Position numbers and translations under genes: made by a program
Notes under the pieces: generated by a model
Database searches by the model: none
Seen by the model: the letters and a program-made list of their open reading frames with translations, nothing else
Told to the model about the DNA's origin: nothing
Assembly (NCBI GenBank): GCA_958298945.1
Contig: OY282609.1
Span: forward strand, 40,748,954-40,812,953
Direction of reading: 5' to 3'
From: Atherix ibis
Taxonomy: Eukaryota; Arthropoda; Insecta; Diptera; Athericidae
DNA length: 64,000 bases
Part shown: positions 62,101 to 64,000 of the stretch, piece by piece
Numbering within the stretch: the first letter of the stretch is position 1
How the letters are laid out: every line of letters starts with the position of its first letter

Positions 62101-64000
62101 TTTTTAGTAGAAATTTTCAGTAGAAATTTTTAGTAGAAATTTTCAGTAGAAATTTTCGGTAGAAATTTTCGGTAGAAATTTTCAGTAGAAATTTTCAGTA
62201 GAAATTTGCAGTAGAAATTTTCAGTAGAAATTTTCAGTAGAAATTTGCAGTAGAAATTTTCAGTAAAAATTTTCGGTAAAAATTTTCAGTAGAAATTTTC
62301 AGTAGAAATTTTCAGTAGAAATTTTCAGTAGAAATTTGCAGTAGAAATTTTCAGTAAAAATTTTCAGTCGAAATTTTCAGTAGAAGCTTTCAGTAGAAAT
62401 TTTCAGTAGAATTTTTCAGTAGAAATTTTCAGTAGAAATTTTCAGTAGAAATTTTCAGTAGAAATTTTCAGTAGATATTTTCAGTGGGAATTATCAGTAG
62501 AAATGTTCAGCATAAATTTTTAGTAGAATTTTCAGAAGAAATTTTTAGCAGAAATTTTAGTAGAAAATTTTAGTAGAAATTTTCAGTAGAAATTTTCAGT
62601 AGAAATTTTCAGTAGAAATTTTCGGTAGAAATTTTTAGGAGAAATTTTCAGTAGAAATTTTTAGGAGAAATTTTCAGTAGAAATTTTTAGTAGAAATTTT
62701 CAGTAGAAATTTTTAGTAGAAATTTTCAGTAGAAATTTTCGGTAGAAATTTTCAGGAGAAATTTTCAGGAGAAATTTTCAGTAGAAATTTTCAGTAGAAA
62801 TTTTCAGTAGAAATTTTCATAGAAATTTTCAGTAGAAATTTTCAGAAGAAATTTTCAATATAAATTTTCAGTAGGAATTTTCAGTAAAAATTTTAGTGCG
62901 AATTATCAGTAGAAATGTTCAGCATAAATTTTTAGTTGAAATTTTCAGTAGAAATTTTCAGTAGAAATCTTAGGTAAAAATTTTCAGTAGAAATTTTCAG
63001 TAGAAATTTTCAGTAGAAATCTTCAGTAAAAATTTTCAATATAAATTTTCACTATGAATTTTCAGTAGAAATTTTCAGTAGAAATTTGCTGTAGAAATTT
63101 TCAGTAGAAATTTTCAGTAGAAATTTGGAGTAGAAATTTTCAGTAAAAATTTTCGGTAAAAATTTTCAGTAGAAATTTTCAGTAGAAATTTTCAGTAGAA
63201 ATTTTCAGTAGAAATTTTCAGTAGAAATTTGCAGTAGAAATTTTCAGTAAAAATTTTCAGTAGAAATTTTCAGTAGAAGCTTTCAGTAGAAATTTTCAGT
63301 AGAAATTTTCAGTAGAAATTTTCAGTAGAAATTTTCAGTAGAAATTTTCAGTAGATATTTTCAGTGGGAATTATCAGTAGAAATGTTGAGCATAAATTTT
63401 TAGTAGAATTTTCAGAATAAATTTTTAGCAGAAATTTTAGTAGAAAATTTTAGTAGAAATTTTCAGTAGAAATTTTCAGTAGAAATTTTCAGTAGACATT
63501 TTCGGTAGAAATTTTTAGGAGAAATTTTCAGTAGAAATTTTTAGGAGAAATTTTCATTAGAAATTTTCAGGAGAAATTTTCAGGAGAAATTTTCAGTAGA
63601 AATTTTCAGTAGAAATTTTCAGTAGAAATTTTCATAGAAATTTTCAGTAGAAATTTTCAGAAGAAATTTTCAATATAAATTTTCAGTAGGAATTTTCAGT
63701 AGAAATTTTAGTGCGAATTATCAGTAGAAATGTTCAGCATAAATTTTTAGTTGAAATTTTTAGTAGAAAATTTCAGTAGAAATTTTTAGTAGAAATTTTC
63801 AGTAAAAATTTTCGGTAGAAATTTTCAGTAGAAATTTTCAGTAGAAATTTTCAGTAGAAATTTTCAGTAGAAATTTTCAGTAGAAATTTTCAGTAGAAAT
63901 TTTCAGTAGAAATTTTCAGTAGAAATTTTCAGTAGAAATTTTCAGTAGAAATTTTCAGTAGAAATTTTCAGCAGAAATTTTCAGTGGGAATTATCAGTAG
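56200..64000 (+). repeat. Domain 5: 'caggag', 'ttaggag' and 'ttgtaggagg' variants
   Basis: Monomers with caggagaaa, tttttaggagaaa and ttttcatagaaa are frequent. ttgtaggagg occurs at 58166, 59566, 61415 and 61660, and gaagctttcag at about 60290, 62384 and 63277. The ccaattg opener is last seen near 59,250. The array continues unbroken past the right edge, ending in a canonical run (about 63,800-63,970). Confidence 0.78.
59410..63080 (+). repeat. 2,094-bp tandem duplication
   Basis: cagtgggaatta (59431 and 61525), ttgtaggagg (59566 and 61660) and agctttcag (60291 and 62385) are all exactly 2,094 bp apart. Further right the offset changes to 2,068 and then 2,081, steps of whole monomers. The copies diverge after cactatgaatt: the first has cagagaaatgttc, the second tttgctgtag. 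The first copy spans about 59,410-61,503, the second about 61,504-63,080. Confidence 0.85.

Larger units (their letters stand above)
510..63730 (+). repeat. Pan-array 'gtgcgaattatc' marker block
   Basis: Block tagtgcgaattatcag, then aaatgttcagcat and tttttagttg (about 50 bp). I counted close to 50 occurrences spread over the window, though sparse between 31 and 38 kb. It is the only complex block shared by all five domains. It combines two monomer-length changes, so it probably arose once, before the domains separated (inference). A sister block, cagtgggaattatcag with the same gttcagcat, is common right of 24 kb. Confidence 0.75.
1..64000 (+). repeat. 13-bp satellite array filling the window
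   Basis: The unit cagtagaaatttt repeats head to tail from end to end, about 4,900 copies. Common variants are single substitutions (tagaaa to taaaaa, tacaaa, tcgaaa or tagata; ttttcag to tttttag, ttttcgg or ttttcaa) and 1-bp indels (cagagaaatttt, gaaatttcag, ttttgcag), which shift the 13-bp phase. Each monomer holds an AAATTTT tract and the heptamer TTTTCAG. In canonical sequence the + strand reads TAG and the - strand TGA once every 39 nt in every frame, so no frame stays open. Each stretch between the blocks listed below contains the same satellite and nothing else that I could see. Being 13 bp it sits at the minisatellite/satellite border; array length and higher-order structure favour calling it a satellite. 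The organism and chromosomal site are unknown. Confidence 0.98.

Noticed and set aside
1..64000. Protein-coding genes
   Set aside because: 13 is not a multiple of 3, so every frame passes through TAG (+) or TGA (-) every 39 nt in canonical sequence. Slightly longer open stretches occur only where variants such as tacaaa or tcgaaa remove the TAG, and they carry no recognisable protein.
1..64000. CRISPR array
   Set aside because: The repeats are directly adjacent with no unique spacers, the unit is 13 bp, and no cas-like gene is present.
1..64000. Telomeric repeat
   Set aside because: The unit lacks the G-runs of known telomeric repeats and contains inversions and complex higher-order blocks.
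1..64000. Replication-origin iterons
   Set aside because: Short AT-rich direct repeats can be iterons, but thousands of copies without a replication gene or any unique sequence do not fit a plasmid or phage origin.
1..64000. Wholly artificial assembly repeat
   Set aside because: Low-complexity assemblies can be collapsed or expanded, but ordered diagnostic variants, chimeric junctions and inverted islands argue for real structure. Exact copy numbers of pure runs and kilobase units remain uncertain without reads.

Overview
The whole window is one tandem satellite array. The basic unit is 13 bp, cagtagaaatttt on the + strand (3 G/C of 13, about 23% GC). Some 4,900 head-to-tail copies, exact or slightly diverged, run from the first base to the last, so the window lies inside a longer array. 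I saw no gene, RNA gene, transposon, CRISPR array or unique sequence. Arrays this long and AT-rich, with layered higher-order repeats, are typical of eukaryotic heterochromatin (centromeric, pericentromeric or sex-chromosome). Nothing here identifies the species.

The interest is in how the monomers are arranged. Point and 1-bp indel variants act as bar-codes that fall into recurring blocks, and these divide the array into five domains. Domain 1 (1 to about 21,980) carries the 'ttgcgtagatgtttcc' block (13 copies), the 'aaacgttta' block (16 intact copies plus 2 with a shared deletion scar) and three short islands in which the array runs backwards (about 4,810-5,125, 11,222-11,589 and 16,998-17,310). 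The islands punctuate a 5.8-6.4 kb higher-order repeat. Domain 2 (about 21,980-30,730) is dense in the 'gtgcgaattatc' block and holds tandem duplications of about 350, 413 and 930-1,100 bp. Domain 3 (about 30,730-47,380) is built of 1.65-1.77 kb units marked by 'ccaattgtcagtagc' and 'caataatag'. These are nested in a 3.4 kb repeat and then in a tandem macro-duplication (about 34,020-41,500 and 41,505-47,380). Domain 4 (about 47,380-56,200) has shorter irregular units of 0.2-1.1 kb with 'cagtaatag'. Domain 5 (about 56,200-64,000) is rich in 'caggag', 'ttaggag' and 'ttgtaggagg' variants and has a 2,094-bp tandem duplication.

Marker spacings repeat exactly (1,645 bp twice, 723 bp three times, 1,773 bp at three markers, 2,094 bp at three). 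Where related copies differ in length, the difference is usually a multiple of 13, located in runs of canonical monomer. This is the expected record of repeated unequal exchange or replication slippage. At least one exchange point can be narrowed to about 15 bp (39,228-39,242). The inverted islands of the first two units can be traced to a forward-strand block type still present at 9,451-9,711.

All coordinates were counted by eye. Marker positions should be good to a base or a few bases; block edges inside canonical runs are uncertain by one or more monomers.
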